Shown here piece by piece: positions 1 to 6,914 of a stretch of DNA of 64,000 nucleotides. The first letter of the stretch is position 1; each line of letters starts with the position of its first letter. A model generated the notes under the pieces. The model did no database searches. It had not been told where the DNA came from and saw only the letters and a list, made by a program, of their open reading frames with translations. The stretch comes from an uncultured Oscillospiraceae bacterium (lineage in GTDB: Bacteria; Bacillota; Clostridia; Oscillospirales; Oscillospiraceae). Location of the stretch: positions 33,205 to 97,204 of the forward strand of contig CAJUNA010000020.1 of the NCBI GenBank assembly GCA_910587645.1, read 5' to 3'. Both the position numbers and the translations under genes were made by a program.

Positions 1-150
1 GCCGATTTGACCTGCGACATGGCCCTTTTAAAGGAAGCCCAGGCTGCCGCCTTTGCCCTCCTCTCCCGCGACCCCGGGCTGGGTTCCTGCCCGGAGACCG
101 CTGCCCGGGTGGAAGAGATGTTTGCGGCGAATTCGGGGGCGATGAATTGA
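1..150 (+). CDS. recG: C-terminal end of RecG-like ATP-dependent DNA helicase (5' partial)
   Basis: An open frame enters from the left edge and stops with TGA at 148-150, leaving 49 residues. The text (ADLTCDMALLKEAQ then a helical AAFALLSRDPGL segment) resembles the last helical stretch of clostridial RecG, the branch-migrating helicase that remodels stalled forks. No helicase motif lies in this short piece, so the assignment rests on similarity of the tail alone. It could be another helicase or an unrelated helical C-terminus. Confidence 0.55.
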   Translation, partial: ADLTCDMALLKEAQAAAFALLSRDPGLGSCPETAARVEEMFAANSGAMN

Positions 151-251
151 CACGGGGAGGGCCCTCTTTTCTTTATTCACAGAGAAGGGGACCAAAGGAA
201 AGTCTTTTTATACGCCCGACAGACCGGGAGGGTGGCGTTCTGACTGGAAAA

Positions 252-273
252 ACAATCTGTGCAAATAGATTGT
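252..273. promoter_or_regulatory. Inverted repeat upstream of the amylase gene, possible operator
   Basis: ACAATCT and AGATTGT (252-258 and 267-273) form a perfect 7-bp dyad with an 8-nt spacer, 41 bases upstream of the amylase start. This is the size and position of an operator for a LacI- or MarR-type sugar regulator. No regulator is adjacent, so its partner is unknown. The rest of 151-313 shows no gene. Confidence 0.3.
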
Positions 274-313
274 GATAAATTATGGATTTTTACTTTAAAA
301 AGGAGACATTACT

Positions 314-1852
314 ATGCCTAAGTGGTTGGACAATGCGGTGTTTTATGAGATCTATCCTCAGACTTTTTGCGATACCAATGCCGATGGGATTGGTGATTTC
401 CAGGGTATTTTGGAAAAGCTGGACTATATCCGGGATCTTGGATGTAATGCCATTTGGCTCAATCCCTGCTTCCAATCTCCTTTTGGAGACGCAGGGTATG
501 ACGTGTCTGACTATTACACCGCCGCGCCCCGTTATGGCACAAATCAGGATCTCAAGCGGATTTTTCAGGCTGCCCATGAGAAAGGCATGCGTGTGTTACT
601 GGATCTGGTGCCCGGCCATACCTCCATTGAGCACCCCTGGTTCCGGGAATCTATGAAGCCTGAGCGCAATGCGTATACAGACCGCTACGTGTGGACAAAT
701 ACTGTTTGGGAGCGTCCGGACGGCATGGATTGTCTCCGTGCGGTTTCTCAGCGGGACGGCGCCTGCGCGGTCAACTTTTTCTCTAACCAGCCTGCGCTGA
801 ATTATGGCTACTATAAGCCGGAAAAGCCCTGGCAGCAGCCCGTGGATGCTCCTGGCCCCCGCGCTACGCTGGAGGCGATGAAGGATGTTATGCGGTTTTG
901 GCTCGGCATGGGCTGTGACGGCTTCCGGGTGGATATGGCGATGTCTTTGGTGAAGAATGATCCCGAGAGCAAAGGTACTATCGCGCTCTGGCAGGAGGTC
1001 CATGCTTTTTTGGCGCAGGAGTTCCCGGAAGCCGGTATGATTGCCGAGTGGGGTGAACCGGATAAGTCCTTGGCGGGTGGCTTCCATATGGACTTTCTCC
1101 TTTCTGGCGGGCCCTCCCATTATGACGATTTATTCCGCTGCGCGGAACCTTTCTTTTCCCACCGGGGTAAGGGGGATGTGTCGAAATTCGCTGCCCACTA
1201 TCAGTACTACATTGAAAAGACCCATGGAAAAGGCTTGATCTGCATTCCCTCCGGCAACCATGACACCGCCCGCCTGGCGCCACGGCTCCAGGGAGACGAG
1301 TTAAAGCATTGCTTTGCGTTCCTGCTCTCTATGCCTGGTGCGCCGTTTATCTACTATGGTGATGAGATCGGTATGCGCTATATGGAGGGCTTGACTTCCG
1401 TAGAGGGTGGTTATCACCGTACCGGTGCGCGTACGCCGATGCAATGGGACGATTCCGTGAACGCGGGCTTCAGCGCCGCGTCCGGGGAGCGGCTTTATAC
1501 TCCCGTTGACAGATCCCCCGGCCGTCCCACCGTAAAGGCCCAGATGGCGGATGAAAACTCCCTTTACCATGAGATAAAGCGCCTGATTGCCGTCCGCATG
1601 GCTCACGAAGCCCTGCAAAGCAATGGCAGTATTGCGTTCGTCTATGCCAGGGAAAACACCTATCCCTTCGCTTATGTGCGCTCCTCCGGCGCGGAAAAAA
1701 TCCTGGTAGTGTTGAATCCTTCTATGGAGCCCGCTGCCTTCCCTGGCGCGTATGCGCCGAAGGAGACCCTCTACCGCCTGGGCGGCGAAGCCGCTTTCTC
1801 CGCGGATACAGTCACGGTTCCGGCTAACTCGGCGGGTTTCTATCTCCTGTAA
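314..1852 (+). CDS. GH13 alpha-amylase family glycoside hydrolase
   Basis: This 512-residue cytoplasmic enzyme (no signal peptide) should cleave or transfer alpha-glucosidic bonds of maltodextrin- or trehalose-like substrates. The GH13 barrel is complete: AVFYEIYPQTF at the start, the nucleophile D207 in GFRVDM with R205, the acid/base E245 in MIAEWGEP, and the transition-state stabiliser D317 in GNHDTAR. A short C-terminal beta domain ends in SAGFYLL. The start is supported by AAAGGAG about 8 bases upstream. The subfamily (alpha-glucosidase, maltogenic amylase or trehalose synthase-like) cannot be decided from motifs alone. It stands alone, without transporter genes, so the substrate is unclear. 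A dyad at 252-273 may be its operator. Confidence 0.88.
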   Translation: MPKWLDNAVFYEIYPQTFCDTNADGIGDFQGILEKLDYIRDLGCNAIWLNPCFQSPFGDAGYDVSDYYTAAPRYGTNQDLKRIFQAAHEKGMRVLLDLVPGHTSIEHPWFRESMKPERNAYTDRYVWTNTVWERPDGMDCLRAVSQRDGACAVNFFSNQPALNYGYYKPEKPWQQPVDAPGPRATLEAMKDVMRFWLGMGCDGFRVDMAMSLVKNDPESKGTIALWQEVHAFLAQEFPEAGMIAEWGEPDKSLAGGFHMDFLLSGGPSHYDDLFRCAEPFFSHRGKGDVSKFAAHYQYYIEKTHGKGLICIPSGNHDTARLAPRLQGDELKHCFAFLLSMPGAPFIYYGDEIGMRYMEGLTSVEGGYHRTGARTPMQWDDSVNAGFSAASGERLYTPVDRSPGRPTVKAQMADENSLYHEIKRLIAVRMAHEALQSNGSIAFVYARENTYPFAYVRSSGAEKILVVLNPSMEPAAFPGAYAPKETLYRLGGEAAFSADTVTVPANSAGFYLL

Positions 1853-1866
1853 AAACAAAAACCCTA

Positions 1867-1902
1867 TCCCCCTTTTCCGCATAGAATGGAGGAAAAGGGG
1901 GA
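1867..1902 (+). promoter_or_regulatory. Hairpin covering the ribosome-binding site of the DUF6774 gene
   Basis: TCCCCCTTTTCC (1867-1878) and GGAAAAGGGGGA (1891-1902) are perfectly complementary across 12 bp with a 12-nt loop. The right arm and the loop end contain the purine-rich Shine-Dalgarno stretch of the microprotein that starts at 1909. No T-run follows on the plus strand, so it is not a normal terminator for the amylase. On the minus strand it is followed by a T-rich stretch, but no minus-strand gene reads into it. Confidence 0.5.
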
Positions 1903-1908
1903 TGAATT

Positions 1909-2070
1909 ATGGATCCGAGGGAGTTGACGCTGTTTATTTCAGCGGTGGCGAACAGCTTGTATGAAACTGTGCCGCCGGCGCGTCTCGCGGTACTGGCCGC
2001 TGTTTTTACGCAGCTGGGCGATACGCTGGAGACCTTGGCAGCGCAAAGCGCGTTTCTGGGGCGGGAGTGA
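1909..2070 (+). CDS. DUF6774 family microprotein
   Basis: ATG at 1909 opens a 53-residue frame (MDPRELTLFISAVANSLYE and onward) that ends at TGA 2068-2070. It begins with the MDPRELTLFI sequence and carries the LAVLAAVFTQLGDTLETLAA core I associate with the DUF6774 family, small alpha-helical proteins common in gut Clostridia with no known function. A GGAGG-like site lies about 14-18 bases upstream within a hairpin. It has no recognisable membrane segment and no cysteine. Confidence 0.75.
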   Translation: MDPRELTLFISAVANSLYETVPPARLAVLAAVFTQLGDTLETLAAQSAFLGRE

Positions 2071-2123
2071 CGCGGATGGTGGGGATAATCCATATCTATT
2101 TGTTTAGTGATCCATACCTTGAA

Positions 2124-2152
2124 TTGACAAGGGGATGGTTTCCTGCTATAAT
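2124..2152 (+). promoter_or_regulatory. Consensus sigma-A promoter for the XRE-nucleotidyltransferase pair
   Basis: TTGACA (2124-2129) and TATAAT (2147-2152) match consensus exactly with a 17-bp spacer, so transcription should start near 2159. This rules out the upstream in-frame codon at 2135 as the start of the regulator. Two direct copies of ATCCATA (2088-2094 and 2110-2116), 22 bp apart and just upstream of the -35 box, could be binding sites for the regulator itself. Confidence 0.85.
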
Positions 2153-2179
2153 ACAAGCAAAATGGGAGGGGTGACGATA

Positions 2180-2536
2180 TTGGGCGGCATTGGCGCGAGG
2201 ATGAGGACGCTTCGCGAAGGCGTTGGCCTGTCCCAGGCCAAGCTTGGTAAAATCGCGGGTATCCCCCAGGCTACCGTAAACCGGTATGAAACCGGCTACA
2301 CCGCCGTCCCTGTCCGGGTGCTGGTCTGGTACGCGGATTACTTTGATGTGTCAATGGACTACCTCTGCTGCCGTACTGGCAGTCCGCAGGGAAGGCTGTA
2401 TGAGTACAAGCCTAAAATACTGGAGGAGGATGGGGACGTCAAACGGTTTGTGGAGATGTGCTTCGACCCTGCTTCCCCGGTGAACGGCCGCTTGAGGGCG
2501 GCGATTATTGAAATACTGGAGGAGGGGCGGACATAA
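2180..2536 (+). CDS. XRE-family helix-turn-helix transcriptional regulator
   Basis: The protein has 118 residues when read from TTG at 2180. That start is chosen because GGGAGGGG lies about 9 bases upstream and the promoter's transcription start is near 2159. The N-terminal half is a classic XRE domain (MRTLREGVGLSQAKLGKIAG, then IPQATVNRYETGYTAVP). The C-terminal part is acidic and helical and may bind a ligand or partner. Its stop is followed within 2 bases by the nucleotidyltransferase start, so the two are co-transcribed and probably translationally coupled. The exact-consensus promoter suggests strong expression that the regulator may repress. Confidence 0.85.
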   Translation: MGGIGARMRTLREGVGLSQAKLGKIAGIPQATVNRYETGYTAVPVRVLVWYADYFDVSMDYLCCRTGSPQGRLYEYKPKILEEDGDVKRFVEMCFDPASPVNGRLRAAIIEILEEGRT

Positions 2537-2537
2537 C

Positions 2538-3335
2538 ATGATGGAAGACAGGGGGGCATCCCTGGTAGAAATGCTTTTCCGGGAGCTTTCCGCCCTGCCG
2601 GAGGTGGAAGCCATTGCCTTGGGCGGTTCCCGGGCAGGGGAGGTTTATGACGGGAAGTCAGATTATGACGTGTACCTCTACTGTACCGCGCCTGTGGCGG
2701 AGGACATCCGGCGGGAGGTGCTGGAACGGTACTGCGCTGTGGTGGAGATTGGAAACCATTTTTGGGAGTACGAGGATAACTGCACGCTGAAGGATGGGGT
2801 GGATATTGACCTTTTGTACCGGGAGCTGGACGGATTTGTCCGGGATGTGGCTTCTGTAGTGGAGGGCTGCCAGCCAAGAAACGGCTATACCACCTGTATG
2901 TGGCACAATCTGCGGACCTGCAAAATTGTTTATGACCGTGACGGGCGTCTGGCGGAGGCGAAAGCGCGGTTTGACGTACCCTATCCCACGCTGCTGAAAA
3001 CAAGGATTATCCAGCGGAACTGGAAGCTCCTGCGGGGATCCCTGCCCGCCTATGAGGGGCAGATCGCCAAGGCGGCCAAGCGGGGGGATTTGGTCAGCGT
3101 CAACCACCGGACGGCGGCATTTTTAGAAAGCTATTTCGACATTCTGTTTGCGCGCAACGAACTGACCCATCCCGGGGAAAAACGGCTGGTTCAGCTTTGC
3201 CGCCAGCAGTGCGGGGTTCTCCCGGCGGCGTTTGAGGAGAACCTAGAGCGGCTGTTTGCGGATTTGTTTGCCCAGTGTGGGCGGGTGCCGGAGGATATCG
3301 GGCGGATTGCCAGTGAGCTGGCGCGTATACTTTAA
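2538..3335 (+). CDS. Nucleotidyltransferase-fold protein (DUF4037-like)
   Basis: Two adjacent ATG codons (2538, 2541) open a frame of 265 residues. The N-terminal domain has the pol-beta-type nucleotidyltransferase signature GGSRAGEVYDGKSDYDVYL (residues 29-47), with metal ligands D42 and D44 and a third aspartate in DIDLLYRE. The C-terminal half is helical, like aminoglycoside- and DUF4037-type nucleotidyltransferases. The likely reaction is transfer of a nucleotide to a small molecule, protein or RNA, but the acceptor is unknown. Co-transcription with an XRE regulator makes either a small-molecule-modifying operon or a toxin-antitoxin-like pair possible. The Shine-Dalgarno GGAGG sits somewhat far (13 nt) from the start. 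Confidence 0.75.
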   Translation: MMEDRGASLVEMLFRELSALPEVEAIALGGSRAGEVYDGKSDYDVYLYCTAPVAEDIRREVLERYCAVVEIGNHFWEYEDNCTLKDGVDIDLLYRELDGFVRDVASVVEGCQPRNGYTTCMWHNLRTCKIVYDRDGRLAEAKARFDVPYPTLLKTRIIQRNWKLLRGSLPAYEGQIAKAAKRGDLVSVNHRTAAFLESYFDILFARNELTHPGEKRLVQLCRQQCGVLPAAFEENLERLFADLFAQCGRVPEDIGRIASELARIL

Positions 3336-3375
3336 GAAAAATATAGGAATAAATGGAGCATATGAGGAGATCATC

Positions 3376-4488
3376 ATGGCTGAAAAGGACAAAAAACTAA
3401 CGAAAACCGCTGCCATTGCCAACGACAAGAAGGAAGCCATCCAGACCGCCATGAAAAATATTGAGAAGGTCTACGGCAAAGGCGCCATTATGCGGCTGGG
3501 GGATCAGACCAATCTGAATGTGGAGGTTATTCCCACCGGTTCCTTGGCGCTGGATCTGGCCTTGGGGATCGGCGGTGTGCCTAAGGGGCGCATTATTGAA
3601 ATCTATGGCCCGGAATCCTCTGGTAAGACCACCCTGGCCCTCCATATTGTGGCCCAGGGCCAGAAAGCGGGAGGCGAGGTGGCCTTTGTGGACGCAGAGC
3701 ATGCCCTGGATCCCACCTATGCCCGGGCGTTGGGTGTCAACATTGATGATATGCTGATCTCCCAGCCGGACACCGGCGAGCAGGCGCTGGAGATCACCGA
3801 GGCCCTGGTGCGCTCCGGCGCGCTGGACGTGGTAGTGGTGGACTCGGTGGCCGCGCTGGTGCCCAGGGCCGAGATCGAGGGTGAAATGGGCGACAGCTAT
3901 GTGGGCCTTCATGCCCGGCTTATGAGCCAGGCCCTGCGGAAGCTGGCAGGGGCGATCAACAAGACCAAGTGCGTAGTGGTGTTCATCAACCAGCTCCGGG
4001 AAAAGGTGGGCGTCATGTACGGCAATCCGGAGGTCACCACCGGTGGGCGGGCGCTGAAATTTTACGCCTCCGTGCGCATTGATGTGCGGCGGGTAGAGAC
4101 GCTGAAATCCGGCGGTGAGATGATTGGCAACCGCACTAAGGCCAAGGTGGTCAAAAACAAGATGGCGCCCCCCTTCCGGGAGGCGGAGTTTGATATCATG
4201 TATGGCGAGGGCATCAGCCGGCTGGGCGAGCTGCTGGATCTGGCGGTAAAGCTGGAACTGGTGCAAAAATCCGGATCCTGGTTCTCCATGGGGGAGACCC
4301 GCCTGGGCCAGGGCCGCGATGCCGCCAAGCAGTACCTCAAGGACAACCCTGAGACGGCGGACAGCCTGGAAGCCGCCATCCGCCGGGACTTCTTCAAGCT
4401 CATGAGCACCCAGTCCCAAGTAGCCGCCAAGGCGGCGGGCCGTGCGGTGGATGTGTCGGCGGAGGATTTTGACGATGAGGAAGCGTAA
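3376..4488 (+). CDS. recA: Recombinase A
   Basis: This 370-residue RecA forms filaments on single-stranded DNA for homologous recombination and SOS induction. It shows the Walker A motif GPESSGKTT, the VVDSVAALVPRAEIEGEMGD segment, the L2 loop region INQLREKVGVMYGNPEVTTG, and an acidic C-terminus (DFDDEEA). ATG 3376 is used because GAGGAG lies 8 bases upstream and conserved sequence starts here. In-frame codons back to 3256 overlap the preceding gene and lack homology. No LexA/DinR-type box is visible in the 40 bases between the preceding gene and recA. Confidence 0.98.
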   Translation: MAEKDKKLTKTAAIANDKKEAIQTAMKNIEKVYGKGAIMRLGDQTNLNVEVIPTGSLALDLALGIGGVPKGRIIEIYGPESSGKTTLALHIVAQGQKAGGEVAFVDAEHALDPTYARALGVNIDDMLISQPDTGEQALEITEALVRSGALDVVVVDSVAALVPRAEIEGEMGDSYVGLHARLMSQALRKLAGAINKTKCVVVFINQLREKVGVMYGNPEVTTGGRALKFYASVRIDVRRVETLKSGGEMIGNRTKAKVVKNKMAPPFREAEFDIMYGEGISRLGELLDLAVKLELVQKSGSWFSMGETRLGQGRDAAKQYLKDNPETADSLEAAIRRDFFKLMSTQSQVAAKAAGRAVDVSAEDFDDEEA

Positions 4489-4516
4489 AAGCGACCACAT
4501 AAAAGGAGGAACGCCT

Positions 4517-4645
4517 ATGTTGAAAAAAGCGCGCATCGTATCCATGATCGTACTGGCCGCGTCCATCGTGATCACAGCGGGACTGGCGGTGGAAAACCTG
4601 GTGCTGGCGGTTATCGCGCTGGCCAAGAAGCGGGAGCGGCGGTAG
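4517..4645 (+). CDS. 42-residue single-span membrane protein
   Basis: A short frame starts at ATG 4517 behind an excellent AAGGAGG. The product has a basic N-terminus (MLKKAR), one hydrophobic helix of about 28 residues, and a basic tail (KKRERR). It lies 28 bases after recA and ends at a strong terminator, so it is probably co-transcribed with recA. recX, frequent at this position in Firmicutes, is absent. Its function is unknown. Confidence 0.65.
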   Translation: MLKKARIVSMIVLAASIVITAGLAVENLVLAVIALAKKRERR

Positions 4646-4654
4646 GGCTGGAAG

Positions 4655-4698
4655 ATTTTGCTCCCCTGGTGGGAAACCGGGGGAGCAAAATTTTTTTC
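4655..4698 (+). terminator. Rho-independent terminator of the recA unit
   Basis: ATTTTGCTCCCC (4655-4666) pairs perfectly with GGGGAGCAAAAT (4680-4691) and is followed by a run of T to 4697. Confidence 0.9.
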
Positions 4699-4770
4699 AT
4701 TTTATAGGATGGAGTGGCAGGCGCCGCCTTGATGGCATGGAAAGAAATCCTGGATGCCTGCAAATGACAG

Positions 4771-4818
4771 CCAATAGTAAAGCGGTATGCGCCGTGACGC
4801 ATACCGCTTTGTTATTGG
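4771..4818. terminator. Inverted repeat at the 3' end of the phage-type cassette
   Basis: Arms at 4771-4790 and 4799-4818 (CCAATA...GCGGTATGC and its complement, one mismatch) form a 20-bp stem with an 8-nt loop just beyond the stop of the minus-strand CHAP gene. It lacks a clear T-run on either strand. It is probably a 3' processing or termination hairpin for the minus-strand unit. Confidence 0.55.
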
Positions 4819-4835
4819 CTGGGAAGACCCTCCGG

Positions 4836-5465
4836 CTACTTCCCCTTCACCGCCCGTTTCACCAGGATGGCCGCCTGATAGCGGGGGATCAGGGCCAGCG
4901 GCTCACTGCCATCGGTCAGGCCCATATCAATGGCTTCCTGGAACTCCTTTTCCGCCCACAGGGGGACGGACTGGGTTTTCAGGTAGTCGTTCAGCGCGGT
5001 GTAGATTTCTTGTCCGGTCATACGATCCTCTCCTTCGTCAAATGGTCTGATATATGCCAGGGCTACAGCCTGGGGCCGTGTGCGGCGGAAGACGCCGCCG
5101 CCGTTAGACTGGCTGCCCGTCTCGCCCGGGGAGGTATTGCCCTCGATAGCGGTAGCGGTGGTTCCCGCTGCGCTCTCTACAATGCCTGTGTGGCCGAAGC
5201 GGTAGATGGCGATGTCCCCTGGCCGGGGATGGGAGACGATTCGCTCCCGCTGGTTGTCCCGGTACCAGCTCAGCAGCGCGGAACAGCTCGCTGTCCGGTA
5301 AGGCAGGGGCCTGCCCGCCTGATGGAAACACCACTGAACGAAAATCATGCACCAGGGTACGCCGTTCCAACCGTACCACTGGCCGTATTTGGTCCGGTTG
5401 CTTCCGGCGGGGCTTTCCATCGCGCCCAGTTCCCCGGCCGCAAGGGACAGCGGGTTACCGGACAT
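4836..5465 (-). CDS. CHAP-domain endolysin with SLH-like C-terminal tail
   Basis: This 209-residue cell-wall hydrolase should cut peptidoglycan amide bonds. The CHAP domain spans about residues 1-145, with C39 in GVPWCMIFVQWCF, H92 in RFGHTGIVE, and E108/N110 in AIEGN as catalytic residues. The last 55 residues (EFQEAIDMGLTDGSEP then RYQAAILVKRAV) resemble the single SLH-like wall-binding motif often found at the end of phage lysins of gut Clostridia. There is no signal peptide, so release would depend on the holin encoded immediately upstream, whose frame overlaps this one by 11 bp. It is the last gene of a six-gene minus-strand cassette. Confidence 0.85.
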   Translation of the reverse strand: MSGNPLSLAAGELGAMESPAGSNRTKYGQWYGWNGVPWCMIFVQWCFHQAGRPLPYRTASCSALLSWYRDNQRERIVSHPRPGDIAIYRFGHTGIVESAAGTTATAIEGNTSPGETGSQSNGGGVFRRTRPQAVALAYIRPFDEGEDRMTGQEIYTALNDYLKTQSVPLWAEKEFQEAIDMGLTDGSEPLALIPRYQAAILVKRAVKGK

Positions 5466-5670
5466 CGCTGCCTCCAGTTCCCGGGTGGTTCTGGGCTTTC
5501 TGGTTCTGGGTGCCGAAATAAAAGGCGATAATCACCGCGTAGATGGTCATGAAATCCTGGCCCACCTCGCCCCTGAGCGCCTGGACCGCAAAAACCAGGG
5601 TCAGGGCCAGAGTCACCAGGCTCTTGATGCTCAGCAGGTTGTTTACCCGCCGGATAAAAGCTTCGTGCAT
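5455..5670 (-). CDS. Phage-type holin (71 residues)
   Basis: ATG at 5670 follows GGGAGAG and gives a 71-residue protein. A basic N-terminus (MHEAFIRRVNN) precedes two hydrophobic segments (LVTLALTLVFAVQAL and MTIYAVIIAFYF) and a polar tail. This is the layout of small phage holins that form membrane lesions and let an endolysin reach the wall. Overlap with the CHAP gene supports a holin-endolysin pair. The assignment is based on topology and context; no family-specific motif decides it. Confidence 0.75.
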   Translation of the reverse strand: MHEAFIRRVNNLLSIKSLVTLALTLVFAVQALRGEVGQDFMTIYAVIIAFYFGTQNQKAQNHPGTGGSDVR

Positions 5671-5765
5671 CGTACATCTCTCCCATGTAAAATTTCCGGG
5701 GATGCTGTACCCCCGTTGTATCAATACGCGCCGCAGAGGCTGTTTGTGCCTGTCCCGCCGGCCCG

Positions 5766-6161
5766 TTAGGCTTGGGTAAATATGGCGGTATACCGTACGT
5801 CCCCCGTTACGGTAAAGGTATGGCTTTGAGCCGTGACGGGGGAGGGAAACGAGCTGCCGCCTGTGAAGCGGTTCCACTGCTTGAATTTGTACCCTGCCTT
5901 TGGCGTTGCTTCTATGGTGACCAGCATGTCCAGAGAGGCTGCGCCGCCAGGGGATACCGTCCCCATTGCGGGGTTGGCGCTTTCCACCGTGACTGTGCAG
6001 ATATCCTCTGGTAGCTGCCCGGAGGGCAGGGTGCGGATTAATTCCGGGTACAGGGAAAAGGGGTCGTTGTCGTAGACTTCCTGTCCCATTTCGATCAGGG
6101 CGTCTTTGATGGCGTTTTTTGTCTCTTGCAGCGCCGCCAGTTTTTCCGCGATGGTGCCCAT
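5766..6161 (-). CDS. Phage-appendage-like protein with an InlB B-repeat-type domain
   Basis: The 131-residue product has a helical N-terminal part (IAEKLAALQETKNAIKDAL...) typical of proteins following phage tail fibre genes. A C-terminal half (GTVSPGGAASLDMLVTIEAT then GYKFKQWN and YTAIFTQA) matches divergent InlB B-repeat folds used in surface adhesion. It starts one base inside the previous stop (ATG at 6161). Its role is probably surface recognition or decoration of a tail-like particle; the exact function is unknown. Confidence 0.6.
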   Translation of the reverse strand: MGTIAEKLAALQETKNAIKDALIEMGQEVYDNDPFSLYPELIRTLPSGQLPEDICTVTVESANPAMGTVSPGGAASLDMLVTIEATPKAGYKFKQWNRFTGGSSFPSPVTAQSHTFTVTGDVRYTAIFTQA

Positions 6162-6388
6162 CAGATTTCCTCCCCATTAATTTGATCGAGGATGGCCCCG
6201 ACATCCCCCAGCAGGCTGTCCACATATGCCGTGCTGGCCATGCCGTCCCGGGGGACAGGGTGTCCGTCTTCGTCAAACCCCACGTACTGCCCAGCGGTGC
6301 CGGACATGGTATCCTGCTTTTTCGCCAGCCGCTCCTTGAGCCAGTCCGCCAGCCGCCGGAGACCAGCCTCATCTAAGTATTTTGCCAT
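6161..6388 (-). CDS. Small phage-cassette protein, uncharacterised (75 residues)
   Basis: A good AAGGAGG precedes ATG 6388. The product begins with AKYLDEAGLRRLADWLKERL, a motif shared in spirit with the N-terminus of the next upstream protein (NKYLDANGLLYVWEKIKSQL). The two probably share an N-terminal attachment helix for a tail or fibre base. The remainder (DTMSGTAGQYVGFDEDGHPV) looks like a fibre collar fragment. Confidence 0.6.
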   Translation of the reverse strand: MAKYLDEAGLRRLADWLKERLAKKQDTMSGTAGQYVGFDEDGHPVPRDGMASTAYVDSLLGDVGAILDQINGEEI

Positions 6389-6413
6389 GTAGGATTCCTC
6401 CTTTCCGCGCCGC

Positions 6414-6914
6414 TTAGACGGCCAGCAGGCTGTCGATCTCCTCGTTGGTGATACTCTCCAGCGCGAAGGTTCCGCCCAGGGCGTCCCATCTCTCGCCGTC
6501 CCAGGCGTAATTCATACCCGTGGCCTCCACGTTCCATACATCGCCCAGGATATTGTCCGCTTCAGGCAGGTCTCCGGCGCTGGCCACGCTGCCCTTGAAA
6601 CGGTAGAGGCCGGTGATATCGCTTTTCAGCGCCAGCTCCGGCTTCCCGGTGATTTCGTCCCAGGCGGCGGTTCTGGCGGACAGTACGCCGCCGGTGATGG
6701 CCAGGCCCGGGCCGACCTTCACGCCCCCCAGGGTCTCCTCTGTGGCGGCCGGCAGGACGTAGCCGGACAGGCCTGCCAGCTTGGCTTTCTCCTCATCGGT
6801 AAAGTCGTTGGCGGACAGGCCCTTGCCCGCCGCCTTGTCCACCTTGCCGGAGAGCTGGGATTTGATTTTTTCCCAGACGTACAGCAGGCCGTTGGCATCC
6901 AAGTACTTATTCAT
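6414..6914 (-). CDS. Phage fibre-like protein (166 residues)
   Basis: The N-terminal helix (NKYLDANGLLYVWEKIKSQL) is followed by KGLSANDFTDEEKAKLAGL, a segment widely seen in tail-fibre, head-fibre and upper-baseplate proteins of Gram-positive phages. Then come EETLGGVKVGPGLAI, beta-rich repeats, and a W-rich C-terminus (GDVWNVEATGMNYAWDGERW). Such proteins trimerise and bind cell-surface glycans. It overlaps the preceding gene by 8 bp. Confidence 0.7.
   Translation of the reverse strand: MNKYLDANGLLYVWEKIKSQLSGKVDKAAGKGLSANDFTDEEKAKLAGLSGYVLPAATEETLGGVKVGPGLAITGGVLSARTAAWDEITGKPELALKSDITGLYRFKGSVASAGDLPEADNILGDVWNVEATGMNYAWDGERWDALGGTFALESITNEEIDSLLAV

Noticed and set aside
2135..2179. Upstream in-frame start for the XRE regulator
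   Set aside because: It lies upstream of the predicted transcription start (about 2159) and lacks a ribosome-binding site.
3336..3375. LexA/SOS box upstream of recA
   Set aside because: No GAAC-N4-GTTC-type dyad is present in this short gap; control may lie further upstream or differ.
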